Positions 5,749 to 14,942 of a stretch of DNA of 22,630 nucleotides are shown piece by piece (position 1 is the first letter of the stretch; every line of letters begins with the position of its first letter). This DNA comes from a virus: IMG/VR virus record IMGVR_UViG_3300030107_002159, positions 1 through 22,630 of that record. One strand, given 5' to 3'. Made by a program: the position numbers and the translations under genes. The notes under the pieces are model-generated. The model made no database searches. It saw only the letters and a program-made list of their open reading frames with translations, and was not told the DNA's origin.

Positions 5749-6720
5749 TTAATCTATGCTTACAACAGCACGACAGATTGCTTCAGGTCTGAGTACCTTA
5801 CGACCAAACACGTGAAGTCCTCTAACTACGTCAGAGAAACTTTCTGTTGATCTAACGACTTCAGTTTTAGCAATATGTGATGCAGTAGCAGTTGATGATA
5901 TGTGACCAGCTAACAAGATATTTTCTGTACTATCAGTTGCTAAACCAGACACGGTTACTTGATCAGTTCCACCAGAAGAATTTAATGCTGTTGATTTATA
6001 GCATGTAAATCCTGCAATGTTACCAAGAGATACTAGACCATTTCTCAATGGTGAAGTTTGATCTCCTGTCACTTGGACTTCAGCAAATTTACCACCTGCT
6101 GAGAATAAGTGTTTGTAAAATAGTGGTGGTGCAACAAACCATCTGTTTTCTTCAGGCACAGATTGATCGTCTAATGCTGTAGCCATTAATAACATAACGT
6201 TTACAGCGTTATCACCCGGAGTACCTGTATTAATATTTAATGCAGTTCCAAGTGTTCCGATGTTTGCAATCTGAGCAGTTGTTGCTCCTGATTCGCCATT
6301 TAATCCAGCATTAGTTGCCATAAGGTCTAAGACGTTAGCATCGTATTTTCTTTTTAGAGAATACGCACCAGATGATGTTGCTAATGCTTCAAAATTGACA
6401 TGAGATTGACGTTCCTCAATGTCATCGATTTTAAACGCAAATGCGTTTGCTTGGTCAACAACCATACTAATTTGATCGTCAGCCAAGTCTTGTGGGTTAA
6501 CTACAGCACCTCTAGTATAAGATGACACTGTAATTGTAGGTTCTTTGATAATATTAACCGTATCGCCAAAATTTTCAATTTCCCCAGCATAGTCTGTATT
6601 AGTAATATCCTCTACAACCGATGCTCTACGAAAAAATTTAAGAACTTTTTGACTGAAAATAGACGGTGTAAAATTACCACTAGGCAGATTCCCATAACCT
6701 GTAGTAGTATCAAAAGCCAT
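5749..6720 (-). CDS. Major capsid protein (HK97-fold, presumed)
   Basis: 323 aa, translated from ATG at 6720 behind AAGGGAG. Begins MAFDTTTGYGNLPSGNFTPS; then SQKVLKFFRRASVVEDITNTD, FGDTVNIIKEPTITVSSYTRG and DQANAFAFKIDDIEERQS. This N-arm, E-loop-like region and a 'WFVAPPLFYKHLFSAGGKF' P-domain-like helix-strand resemble coat proteins of T7/P22-type marine phages, and length is near T7 gp10 (about 345 aa). It lies directly after the scaffold gene and before the decoration gene, the standard order. The C-terminal region FGRKVLRPEAICRAVVSID ends in a typical strand. It should be the most expressed gene here. Assignment from order plus family look. Confidence 0.88.
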   Translation of the reverse strand: MAFDTTTGYGNLPSGNFTPSIFSQKVLKFFRRASVVEDITNTDYAGEIENFGDTVNIIKEPTITVSSYTRGAVVNPQDLADDQISMVVDQANAFAFKIDDIEERQSHVNFEALATSSGAYSLKRKYDANVLDLMATNAGLNGESGATTAQIANIGTLGTALNINTGTPGDNAVNVMLLMATALDDQSVPEENRWFVAPPLFYKHLFSAGGKFAEVQVTGDQTSPLRNGLVSLGNIAGFTCYKSTALNSSGGTDQVTVSGLATDSTENILLAGHISSTATASHIAKTEVVRSTESFSDVVRGLHVFGRKVLRPEAICRAVVSID

Positions 6721-6751
6721 TTTAGCTTCTCCCTTCAGTTAAAGTTAATAA

Positions 6752-7606
6752 TTATGAAGAGAAATCTATTCTTCCTTCTGAACGAGCTTTATCAATTTCT
6801 TTTTCAAGCTTTTCAAAATCCCAAGGTTTCATTTTACCTATTTCAGAAGCTTTCCATACTTTTTTATTTTGTTGAGATGTGGAAACTTCTTTTGCCCCCT
6901 TGGATGACACTGATATTGCAGCGTCTGGAACTTTAACAGATTTCTTTGAGCCATTATCTGCATAATATAAGTCAACAATTCGTGAAGCCCATTTTGCATT
7001 AGAATTATTTTTAAGAATGCCGTCAGATATTGATTCAGGTTGCGTATCAAGCCACTTTAAAAACTTTTCATCTTCTTTTAAAGTATTAAAATCAGGTTGA
7101 AGTCTTAAAAGTTCTTCATAGGCTTTTTCTTTTTCAAGTTCTTTTTCTCTACCTTTTAAAGCGTCAAGCTCTTGTTTTAATGATGCTAGTTGTGCTTCAG
7201 CTTTATTTGTTGCTATTTCTTCAACAGCATTATGTACATCAGGATACTTGTCTTTAAAGGCATTTAAGTTATCTTGAGGTTGTTGAACCGATTCAACTTT
7301 TTGTTTCCACTCTTCCTGTTTTTGGTCGTAGTGACGTTTCAAATCATCGTATCGTTTCTTGTAATCAACATCTTTTGTTTCTTTTTTTTGTGCAAAACTT
7401 TCTGATAATTCTTTATCCTGAGTAGCTTCTTTATTGGAAGGGTCAGCATTATCGTCAGAAACAGCTTGTTCAATGTTTTCTTTATTATCCTCTTCATCTT
7501 CTTTGTAAACGTCATCTCTATATTTATTTCTATATAGACTTGTATTGTTTACAGTTCCAAATGAATCGTTGGGTTTGTTGGCTCTCGCCCCCTTTTGTTT
7601 TGCCAT
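6752..7606 (-). CDS. Head scaffolding protein
   Basis: 284 aa from ATG 7606, chosen because GAGGAG lies 6 nt upstream; the frame stays open 22 codons further to an ATG at 7672 that has no ribosome binding site. Very charged and almost wholly helical: an acidic stretch (EDEEDNKENIEQ), long coiled-coil from about residue 75 to 175 (KKRYDDLKRHYDQKQEEWKQK; LKQELDALKGREKELEKEK) and a C-terminal basic helical segment (WDFEKLEKEIDKARSEGR). This is the usual make-up of phage scaffolds, which fill the procapsid and are expelled on packaging; a helical C-terminus commonly binds the coat protein. Directly upstream of the capsid gene. No protease domain. Confidence 0.82.
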   Translation of the reverse strand: MAKQKGARANKPNDSFGTVNNTSLYRNKYRDDVYKEDEEDNKENIEQAVSDDNADPSNKEATQDKELSESFAQKKETKDVDYKKRYDDLKRHYDQKQEEWKQKVESVQQPQDNLNAFKDKYPDVHNAVEEIATNKAEAQLASLKQELDALKGREKELEKEKAYEELLRLQPDFNTLKEDEKFLKWLDTQPESISDGILKNNSNAKWASRIVDLYYADNGSKKSVKVPDAAISVSSKGAKEVSTSQQNKKVWKASEIGKMKPWDFEKLEKEIDKARSEGRIDFSS

Positions 7607-7690
7607 TTTTTTCTCCTCATTAGGTCGCAGGGCCATTGGCATGGGTAACTGCTCGGTTGTGTAGGGCTGCATTATTGCAGGTAGCTACGT
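7607..7690 (-). promoter_or_regulatory. Structured leader of the scaffold gene, or 22-codon extension
   Basis: This 84-nt interval is markedly richer in G+C than its surroundings and contains a 5-bp hairpin with a 4-nt loop (7667-7680, CTGCA/TGCAG) within a larger GTAG...CTAC pairing, ending in the GAGGAG of the scaffold gene. It is also an open frame (from ATG 7672, MQPYTTEQLPMPMALRP) in phase with the scaffold. Its codon choice (CCC, CTG, GAG, CAG) is unlike neighbouring genes. It is either a mRNA leader that sets scaffold dosage or an N-terminal extension. Confidence 0.35.
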
Positions 7691-9298
7691 TTACTTAGTT
7701 CTTCGTTCTACTTCAGCTATACCTTTTTTGTTAATTGTTTCAAGGTTTGCCAAACCTATGAACGGAACTAATTCGCTTGGAATACGGACTTCAGATTCTG
7801 ATGCTAACACTTTCACAAGTTCACTTCTTGGAATATCTACAGGAATATCAACTATTTCTACTCCTGCGGCAGACGCATCTCTTAGTCCTCTCGTTATCAT
7901 ATTTACCACGTTTCTAATACCGTGTTTTTCAACAGATGGTGAATTTAACATATAGTCATCTTCTTTCATATTTAATGGCACATCATCTGCAATAGAATCT
8001 TTTTCTGTAACTTGATTAGGTGTTTTACCCCCTATAAATCCTACTTCATTTAAATTTATTTGACCACCTTCATTTAACTTTTGTGCAAAATTTTCTACTA
8101 AACCATCATCCATTGTTTCATTTTGGGATAATCTATTTGTTTTTAATATTGAAGCAAGTTGATTTACAGAAACTGTAGGAGAATCTTTAACCTCTCCTCC
8201 CTTATTCAATAAGCTATAATCCCCTGCTTTAATACGATCATCCATTGTATCTTTTTTATTATTGTTATCATCTTCATTTTCAGGAACATCCGTAATTATT
8301 GCAATATCATCAGAAGCTGTTAATTCTTCTATTGCTGAAGTTACGGTTACATTTTTGTCAGCACGAGCTTTTTCCATAGCTTGTGTTAAAACTGTAATGC
8401 TTACTCCCATATCATCAGCTAGTGTTTTAGTTAAAGATCCCCCATAAAGTTTAGACTTTGAATACCCAAACCCATTGTTTGCTACGAAAGTATAATAACC
8501 ATCATCTGTTACAGATCCCCCTGTTCCACCACTATTTAAAGCATCACCAGTGTCTTCATTTTCGCCATCAAGCCTAAACCCTCGTGGATCAAATCCTTTT
8601 GAAATAGCGTCCATTGCTTTTAACATTGCATGTGCATTACCATCTTCAGAAGATAAATGAGATTTAAGACCATCATAATACATTTGGTTAGGAGCACGTG
8701 AAAAATGATTATTACCAATAGTCATTGCAAAACCCATATCCTTATTTCTATCAATAGATTTTGGTAAATTCGATTGACCAATAGTTTGAATTGCAGCTTG
8801 TCTAGCCTGTTGCACTGCTGTAAAATTAGCAAAATGTTTTTGGAGTGCTCGTTCACTAATTCCTCCTACAGAAAATACATTTTTACCTGTAGGACCTTTT
8901 AATTGTGTTCCAAAACCAAAATCCCCACCCCCAAAAAGTATACCTGCAGGACCTAATAGTGCCGATGCAGCTCCTTGCGACATCATATTTCTTGTATTAA
9001 AAGGCGAATTTGATTTATCTACTAAACCTGCAGTGGTTAACATATTCTCATATGATGGAAATTTTTCAGAATAGAGATTATCAAATATTGAAATATCTTT
9101 GCTAGATTTTCCTGTAACAAATTGTTTTATAATTGGGTTTGTATAAAGATCATCTTGGCTATCTGACGTTGCTTTAGAAGACACATCTATCCCTGTAGTT
9201 TCTAAAACTTTATTTGGATTTATTAGATCAGAACTAGGTGAAATAAAACTTTCACCACCCATTTCTCCAAAATCAATATCTTGATATTCATCAACCAT
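7691..9298 (-). CDS. Large unknown protein between portal and scaffold, 535 aa
   Basis: No enzyme motif found. N-terminal 90 residues are acidic and Ser-rich; residues about 105-130 form a Gly/Ala/Leu hydrophobic patch (ASALLGPAGILFGGGDFGFG). A helical region follows (SERALQKHFANFTAVQQARQAA), then acidic low-complexity DDNNNKKDTMDD. The C-terminal part has DSIADDVPLNMKEDDYMLNS and IPSELVPFIGLANL, a variant of the 'D.V.(A)x(L)xxGEFV(M/I)' segment I know from large marine-phage structural or internal proteins. Such genes lie in the head cassette, so a virion-internal or ejection protein is likely. ATG 9298 follows AAGGAA. A capsid protease is an alternative by position, but no catalytic triad is evident. 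Confidence 0.7.
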   Translation of the reverse strand: MVDEYQDIDFGEMGGESFISPSSDLINPNKVLETTGIDVSSKATSDSQDDLYTNPIIKQFVTGKSSKDISIFDNLYSEKFPSYENMLTTAGLVDKSNSPFNTRNMMSQGAASALLGPAGILFGGGDFGFGTQLKGPTGKNVFSVGGISERALQKHFANFTAVQQARQAAIQTIGQSNLPKSIDRNKDMGFAMTIGNNHFSRAPNQMYYDGLKSHLSSEDGNAHAMLKAMDAISKGFDPRGFRLDGENEDTGDALNSGGTGGSVTDDGYYTFVANNGFGYSKSKLYGGSLTKTLADDMGVSITVLTQAMEKARADKNVTVTSAIEELTASDDIAIITDVPENEDDNNNKKDTMDDRIKAGDYSLLNKGGEVKDSPTVSVNQLASILKTNRLSQNETMDDGLVENFAQKLNEGGQINLNEVGFIGGKTPNQVTEKDSIADDVPLNMKEDDYMLNSPSVEKHGIRNVVNMITRGLRDASAAGVEIVDIPVDIPRSELVKVLASESEVRIPSELVPFIGLANLETINKKGIAEVERRTK

Positions 9299-9318
9299 TT
9301 TTTATTACTTCCTTATGA

Positions 9319-11412
9319 TTATGTTTCAATTTCAGGAGTGTTGCCAGTAAAGCCAGCTTCCCCTGCAGTTGGCGTAGCTCCGACTCCGATTGAGCTACCG
9401 TCATTCCCTGCACCACTAGCTCCCTCAGTTCCATTAGGTACTCCTCCAGATTGCTCCATATTTGGTGGTTGTTGATTAGGGGGGCTATCAGTTTGGCTTG
9501 CTTGTTGTTGAGCATTTTGTAATCCTTGTAACATTTGAGCATAGATTTTAGCTTCAGAAAGATCATTAACTAACTCATCAGGATCAATGTCTTGTGCTAT
9601 AGCTAACTCTTTCATTAAATTTGGTAACTTGATAAAAGGTGCTAACATAGGGTTTGAAACTGTTTGTAACAAAGCCGTTAACCTTTGACTGCGTATTTCT
9701 TTTTGCATAACACCAATAGAACCATTTGGTTTAATTTCAAGATCACCTTCAACCTCTGGAGTATCTTTATTAAATTGCATATTCCATTGAAAATAACACT
9801 CACCAATTGGTTTTAATAAATAATCATCTATATTTTTTATAACTGTTTTTACCGATAATGATGCACCACCTAACAACATTGAGAGTCCTGCAGCAGTTCT
9901 ACCTGTGCCACTTACTCCTGTTTGTCCATGCATAATAGATGGCAACCCTGTTTCTTCATCAGCAAGTTGCCTACTTATTTGGTACATCTGTAAGTTCTCG
10001 CCTGCTGTATTTGGAAACTTCAACCCATTGATTGCTGTTCCAGTTACCCCAGATTGTCTTCTAAATATCTTTCCGGGAAATATATCCATGTTTTGACCGG
10101 GGACTAGACTTGCTTCATCAACATCAAATACAAGATTACCTGCTAATGCCAAGTTATCAATAGCCATTCTTACATGCCCATTCATTAACAACTGAGCATC
10201 TTCCATATTTTCAGCAACTCCTACACCCCATAATTGATATGGATTTACTTCATATGGGAATGCATTATATGGAACTCTGGCAGGTGTAAATGGATTTAAA
10301 ACGCATCGTAGTACGTTTGCTCCTGATACCCATGCGTTAATTTGAACTTGCTCAAATTGACTCATGTCTGAACTTATATTAAGACCTACTTCTCGTGCAA
10401 ATTTAGCATCAAGAACTCCCCAATACTCTAATACTTCAAACCTGTTTTCGTAAGTGTTTGGCTGAGTTTCATCATCACGGATTGTATCTTCGTAATATTT
10501 ATCTTCGTAGTTAGGACCTTTTGCTATTAAATCTTCAATTTGTTCTGCATCAAAGTATGGTTTATTAATTAAGGCTCTTAATTGTTGTCGTGTCATTCTG
10601 TGACGTTGAATAACATATTCACAATCCTCTATAGAAGTGGCTGATGGATCTGGATGGAAATCCCAACATGAAACATACTCAAGACGTGGAACTAATCTTT
10701 CATAAGGATCATACGTTTTTGCCCCATCTTCTGTAGTTGCCCATTTGTGAACACGTTTATAATGATTAAACGGACCTTTTATAACTCCAGTTCCCAACAA
10801 AGATGATTCAAAAATAGCATTTCTAAAAACTGTAACTGCATTTGTATCAAGCAACTGATCATGGATCAACTTTTCCATTTCCCTTGCAGCTTCTTTAGCA
10901 GGACTAACTTGAGGTTCTCCTACATTGGACGGACCTTCTTCTAATGGAAGATTTTTATACTTTGCTCCTAATTTATTTGGGTCAGATACTCCTGCAGGGA
11001 TTTCTCTACCATCCCCTTCAAATCCATACGGATCAGTTATATCATCAATAGGAGTTTTAGTATGTGCAAATTCTACAATACCTTCAGGCACAGGAGTTGG
11101 GTCTACAGTAATTGGAAATTTTTTATTGTTAAAAAGTATATCAACAATTTGCCCATAGGCTGCAAGAACTTTTGTTTTTGTTATTTTTATAAAAACTTGT
11201 GATCTTTCAGAATCTCGATACGTAGTCGTACTGTCATAAATTCCTCTAAAGTTTTTATACGCTTGCAACCACTTTTGCTCATGCACACGTCTACCATTTT
11301 CAGAATCTTCAAACTTAGATTTGACATATCCTGCCAAGCCCGGCATTTGTTGTTCTGGGTCTTGTACTTGAACTGACTCGTCATCAGGTGGTTGCAGAAA
11401 GTTTTCTTCCAT
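9319..11412 (-). CDS. Portal protein (head-tail connector, P22-size)
   Basis: 697 aa, close to P22 gp1 (725 aa). The N-terminal third has a helical KWLQAYKNFRGIYDS segment and SQVFIKITKTKVLAAYGQIVD, then a loop-rich insert. The middle carries SLLGTGVIKGPFNHYKR, RLEYVSCWDFHPDPSATSIEDC and YVIQRHRMTRQQLRALI, typical of the wing and clip of large portals. A region around MHGQTGVSGTGRTAAGLSMLL and IKNIDDYLLKPIGECYFQWN corresponds to the stem/tunnel helices. The C-terminus is Gln/Pro/Gly-rich and likely disordered. Forms the dodecameric ring through which DNA is packed. Lies after the terminases and before the scaffold and capsid genes, as expected. Weak ribosome binding site. Confidence 0.92.
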   Translation of the reverse strand: MEENFLQPPDDESVQVQDPEQQMPGLAGYVKSKFEDSENGRRVHEQKWLQAYKNFRGIYDSTTTYRDSERSQVFIKITKTKVLAAYGQIVDILFNNKKFPITVDPTPVPEGIVEFAHTKTPIDDITDPYGFEGDGREIPAGVSDPNKLGAKYKNLPLEEGPSNVGEPQVSPAKEAAREMEKLIHDQLLDTNAVTVFRNAIFESSLLGTGVIKGPFNHYKRVHKWATTEDGAKTYDPYERLVPRLEYVSCWDFHPDPSATSIEDCEYVIQRHRMTRQQLRALINKPYFDAEQIEDLIAKGPNYEDKYYEDTIRDDETQPNTYENRFEVLEYWGVLDAKFAREVGLNISSDMSQFEQVQINAWVSGANVLRCVLNPFTPARVPYNAFPYEVNPYQLWGVGVAENMEDAQLLMNGHVRMAIDNLALAGNLVFDVDEASLVPGQNMDIFPGKIFRRQSGVTGTAINGLKFPNTAGENLQMYQISRQLADEETGLPSIMHGQTGVSGTGRTAAGLSMLLGGASLSVKTVIKNIDDYLLKPIGECYFQWNMQFNKDTPEVEGDLEIKPNGSIGVMQKEIRSQRLTALLQTVSNPMLAPFIKLPNLMKELAIAQDIDPDELVNDLSEAKIYAQMLQGLQNAQQQASQTDSPPNQQPPNMEQSGGVPNGTEGASGAGNDGSSIGVGATPTAGEAGFTGNTPEIET

Positions 11413-11417
11413 AATTT

Positions 11418-11636
11418 TTAATAATCTTTTTGATCAGCCATTGCAAAAAGTGAAGCTTCAACTGTTGCTTTAGTTTGCTTCTTTGGTGCATCCTGTGTTA
11501 GAACATCCTGTGAAGCTCTTGTATCAAATTGTAAAGCTTCTCTGTTCAATTGATTTGAACCCATCGGATCATTTACAGATGTTTTGTCTGAGTTCATAAT
11601 GTAGTTTGCACCGTAATTATAATTACTTCCCGGCAT
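11418..11636 (-). CDS. Small hypothetical protein, 72 aa
   Basis: ATG 11636 preceded by AGGGAG at 6 nt, so it is well translated. Sequence is Asn/Ser/Asp/Gln-rich and probably unstructured (MPGSNYNYGANYIMNSDKTS) with a more helical C-terminus (TKATVEASLFAMADQKDY). No motif recognised. It sits between the recombinase-like fusion gene (10 nt away) and the portal gene (5 nt away), so it belongs to the head operon. A small head or assembly protein is possible; no function assigned. Confidence 0.65.
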   Translation of the reverse strand: MPGSNYNYGANYIMNSDKTSVNDPMGSNQLNREALQFDTRASQDVLTQDAPKKQTKATVEASLFAMADQKDY

Positions 11637-11646
11637 AATTTTCTCC

Positions 11647-13254
11647 CTAATTTAATGATGGCATTTTAGGTGTAAATTTTTCTAAAAAGCCTGTTTTAAG
11701 TTTACTTGCTGCTTCTGCAACAGGTTTAGTTAATGGATCTACAACTTCTCTTTGTGCAAATCCTGCAACATCTTTTACTGCTTTTACATCCCCAACGGAT
11801 ATTGGGGCAAATTCAGTTGATGCTATTACTGCTGATTCTACTGGATCAAATCCTTCAGCTCTACTTTCTTGGTACATTAATGCTGCTCCAACTGGTGGAA
11901 GTACAAATTGTGCAGTTTTTAATGTTCCTTTCAAAATTGTTTTTATATGGGGTGGTAAGTCATCAAATTTGCTAATACGTTTTTTTGAATCATCGTCTTT
12001 TGTTTCTTCTGTAACTGTTTGTGCATATGTTACTTCAGGAGCTTCGACAAGCGTTTTTATTTCATATGGTTTATCAGCAGGCATTACTTTAAATTTTTCA
12101 GTTCCTATAGCTATTTTAATTAAATCAGCATTTGGATCTAACACAACATTGGGGGGCAGTTTGCCACCTGTAGCAGCTTGTTTTTGGAGCAAATTAAAAT
12201 AATAATTATCTAATCTATTTGGAATTTTAGTAGCTTCTGGTTCAAAGAATCCCGGTTCAGGAGATATATAATCTATCTCTTGAGTTTTTCCTGCTATACT
12301 GCCTTTTGCTGTACGAGCTTCATCAGAGCTTATTCTTAAATTATAAGCTGCTGTAGCATGAAGTCTTCTAAAATCATAAGAGGTAATTGTATCATATTTA
12401 GCAGGACTTGTCCGTCCTTCAAGCAAACGTACATCTTCTATTATTCCGGGAACTTTTATATTTTTTAAAAAATTTGTTAAAACTTTGTCATCTATACCTT
12501 TAAATAAGGGTGTGTTTGCTGTTATATTAATACCTTGGGATTTTAAATCAGCCAGTTGTTGTTGTACTATTGCATAACTTCGTGGTCCTAAAACCACATT
12601 TGCAACATCTCCTGTTTTAACATTTCTTTGAACAATGCCCGGAGCTGCACTTTCTTCGATAAACTGTATATCACCTGCCCTTAATCCTAATATTTCATTT
12701 GGTCGCATACCAGTGTTCATAAGAAGTAAAGCACCCCTAGCTTTTGAAGCATTCTCAGGGTTGCTGTTACGGGTCTTTGCAACATATTTCATCAATTCTA
12801 TTTGAAATTGCCCCATCAATCGAGGTTTTACAATTTGTTTTTTGGACTTTGATTTAGGTTTGTCAGGAGTAATTCTTGCTGCAACTATGTCAACTGCGGC
12901 TACCTCCCCTTTTGATGCTAAATTTTGACTATAGTTATCTTGAAGAACTTGAAACTTTGATTTAACAGGAAGAATTACATTAGAGAATTTTTCTCCAGTT
13001 CCAACTCTTTCTACTTCGTTATCATAAAATATTGCATAAGGATTATTATTTGGATTTTTTGATGTTTCAAAAAGTACAGACATTGGTCTGTCTAAAAATT
13101 GTTGTAAAGGTTTTACTTTTAAAAAATCGTTAATATATTTATCAGGATTTTTAAGTTTCGCATTTTCTTTTGCGTATATTTTTATAAAATCTCTTAACGT
13201 AGTTACATCTACATTAAAATTTGGATTTTTAACTAGATAACTTGAGCCTGCCAT
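11647..13254 (-). CDS. Tyrosine-recombinase-like domain fused to a large C-terminal region, 535 aa
   Basis: Residues about 145-335 look like the catalytic domain of a tyrosine recombinase. ARGALLLMNTGMRPNEILGL gives box I with R184 and E187. NVKTGD gives the beta-hairpin lysine K213. SYDFRRLHAT gives box II with R296, where the usual His of HxxR is Y293. AGKTQEIDYIS gives a candidate nucleophile Y329, 33 residues after R296, as in Xer proteins. The usual second His is not seen (K323 or S319 nearby). An N-terminal helical region (1-140) could be the core-binding domain. Residues about 340-535 have no counterpart in integrases: an acidic-basic linker (TKDDDSKKR), then Ala/Val-rich helices (KTAQFVLPPVGAALMY). 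The gene stands between large terminase and portal. Whether it recombines DNA, or is a repurposed structural protein, cannot be told. Confidence 0.75.
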   Translation of the reverse strand: MAGSSYLVKNPNFNVDVTTLRDFIKIYAKENAKLKNPDKYINDFLKVKPLQQFLDRPMSVLFETSKNPNNNPYAIFYDNEVERVGTGEKFSNVILPVKSKFQVLQDNYSQNLASKGEVAAVDIVAARITPDKPKSKSKKQIVKPRLMGQFQIELMKYVAKTRNSNPENASKARGALLLMNTGMRPNEILGLRAGDIQFIEESAAPGIVQRNVKTGDVANVVLGPRSYAIVQQQLADLKSQGINITANTPLFKGIDDKVLTNFLKNIKVPGIIEDVRLLEGRTSPAKYDTITSYDFRRLHATAAYNLRISSDEARTAKGSIAGKTQEIDYISPEPGFFEPEATKIPNRLDNYYFNLLQKQAATGGKLPPNVVLDPNADLIKIAIGTEKFKVMPADKPYEIKTLVEAPEVTYAQTVTEETKDDDSKKRISKFDDLPPHIKTILKGTLKTAQFVLPPVGAALMYQESRAEGFDPVESAVIASTEFAPISVGDVKAVKDVAGFAQREVVDPLTKPVAEAASKLKTGFLEKFTPKMPSLN

Positions 13255-13256
13255 AA

Positions 13257-14942
13257 TTAGTATCCAAAGGTATTATCTTGAGGTTGATATGTTTGTTCTT
13301 TAATATGTTGCAAACTTTTATGTATAGATACATGAGGACTCATTCTTGTCATTACCATATAACGCAACGCATCATATGCGTGATCTTCTGCTTTTGTATC
13401 TACATCTTCAGAGTTTGACTTTGATAACGGTATTCCAGCAAGTTGCCGAACAGTGTTGTTACATGTATTAAATATACGGATTCTTGGAAGTTTTGTCAAT
13501 GGGTTATCTGCTAATCGTCTATGTATTTCCATCTTGCCCATAAGTCTGTTCCTATCAGAGGGAGTCCAACGAACTCCTGATCGCATCATAGACTCAGCTA
13601 TGGACGGACCAAAGCCTGTTCTGTTCCAACACGATGAGTCTAATACGGTGTAATGTGGTGTTGGTTCTTGTTGTTCCATTTCCAATATTCTGTCGGCAAG
13701 TTGTTCGGCTGTGTGTTGTTTTACATACAACTCTTTGTACACCCAGATATTATTATCCCAATCTATTGCCCCCCACAATACACACGATGGACTTGCATAT
13801 CCATAGTCTGCAGCACGTATTCTGGGCCAGTTGGTTGGCATTTCAAATGGTGCAACAACGTGTTTCTGCTTTGTAAATTCAGGGAATGCTGCTCCCTCTG
13901 CAACATCCCAATCCCCATCGAGAAGTCTTTTCCTTTCCACTTCTGGGAGGGATCTAAGCATGGCTTCGTATCGTCCATCTTGCATTAGATAGGGGTTATC
14001 AGTCAACCGTGCTGGAATAAACTTTCGGTAGAACAACGGCTGCCTAGCTTTCTCGTGACCCTCTGGATATAATAACTCTTGTCGTGTTTCTATATCCGTA
14101 GCTGGAAATGCTATGTTAGGTTCACTTGTATCTACATACATTTTTTTAATCCACCACCCACCGACTCCACCGGGGTTGCCTGTGCAACGCATTGACATAA
14201 ATGGTTGCAATTCTGGATCTGTTGTACGTAACCTTGAACGCAAATAATCCCACACATACGGTGTTGGATATTGCGTTATCTCATCTATCCCTATCCAATT
14301 AAACGCTTGACCTTGAAAACGTGTAACATCTTTATCACGGTCAAGATATGTAAACCACATCGTTGCCCCAGAAGGGAACACCCACGTGGATTTTGATTCT
14401 CTAAAATGTGCATTAGGAAATGCTTTTGGGTATAACTGTTTTGATTTGTCGATAAGTTCTGTTAGTTCATCTAAAGTACGTCTAAGGAGTAGACCACGAT
14501 GGTTACTATTATGACAGTACCTAAGAGGATCAACAAGCAACGCAAAACTTTTTCCTCCCCCTGCAGCCCCACCATAGAGCACATCTTCTTCAGAAGCTGA
14601 TAAGAACTCTTCTTGAGGTCCGTTATTAGGTTGGAAAATAACTTCTTGATCTTCAACAAGTTCTTTGACAGGTTCGGATGCAATATTAAGGTCAGCCCTA
14701 TCGATAACTCGTGAAGATACTCCTGCAAGCCCTGTTTGTAATTTTTTAGCACTTGTTTCAATTTTTTTAGCATGATGTTTATGTTGTTCTGCCTTCGCTG
14801 ATGCTTTCTTTGCTTTTTTACGTTGATCTCGTATTCTTTTTTGTGTAGCTCTCCGTGCTAACTCTAGTTTTGATAAGTGGTAGTTAGCTTTAGGAGCATT
14901 TGGGTCTTTCTTAGGTCTACCCCTTGTGGATTTATTCGTCAA
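13257..14942 (-). CDS. terL: Terminase large subunit (packaging ATPase/nuclease), TTG start
   Basis: 561 aa. ATPase: Walker A GGAAGGGKS (124-132), Walker B IGIDE (217-221), and a CTGNP coupling segment near 253-257. Nuclease: D379 (RAADYGYASPS), D435 (VLDSSCW) and D524 (EDHAYDALRYM), the three RNase H-type acids. The motor pumps DNA through the portal and cuts it. An unusual basic N-terminus of about 90 residues starts RGRPKKDPNAPKANYHLS, combining an AT-hook-like RGRPKK with a KKDPNAPK string, then Lys/Ala/Arg-rich helix; it may bind DNA. The start is a TTG at 14942, since an in-frame TAA lies two codons upstream and no ATG or GTG follows before the conserved region. It overlaps the upstream stop by 11 nt. 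Confidence 0.96.
   Translation of the reverse strand: MTNKSTRGRPKKDPNAPKANYHLSKLELARRATQKRIRDQRKKAKKASAKAEQHKHHAKKIETSAKKLQTGLAGVSSRVIDRADLNIASEPVKELVEDQEVIFQPNNGPQEEFLSASEEDVLYGGAAGGGKSFALLVDPLRYCHNSNHRGLLLRRTLDELTELIDKSKQLYPKAFPNAHFRESKSTWVFPSGATMWFTYLDRDKDVTRFQGQAFNWIGIDEITQYPTPYVWDYLRSRLRTTDPELQPFMSMRCTGNPGGVGGWWIKKMYVDTSEPNIAFPATDIETRQELLYPEGHEKARQPLFYRKFIPARLTDNPYLMQDGRYEAMLRSLPEVERKRLLDGDWDVAEGAAFPEFTKQKHVVAPFEMPTNWPRIRAADYGYASPSCVLWGAIDWDNNIWVYKELYVKQHTAEQLADRILEMEQQEPTPHYTVLDSSCWNRTGFGPSIAESMMRSGVRWTPSDRNRLMGKMEIHRRLADNPLTKLPRIRIFNTCNNTVRQLAGIPLSKSNSEDVDTKAEDHAYDALRYMVMTRMSPHVSIHKSLQHIKEQTYQPQDNTFGY

Noticed and set aside
9291-9566. 91-codon minus-strand frame within the portal gene end
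   Set aside because: Lies in another frame of the portal C-terminus, has no independent start signal and no gap that needs a gene.
11647-13254. Reading the recombinase-like gene as a normal prophage integrase
   Set aside because: Location in the head operon, changed His positions and the long unrelated tail argue against a standard integrase; no attP next to a tRNA-like sequence is visible.
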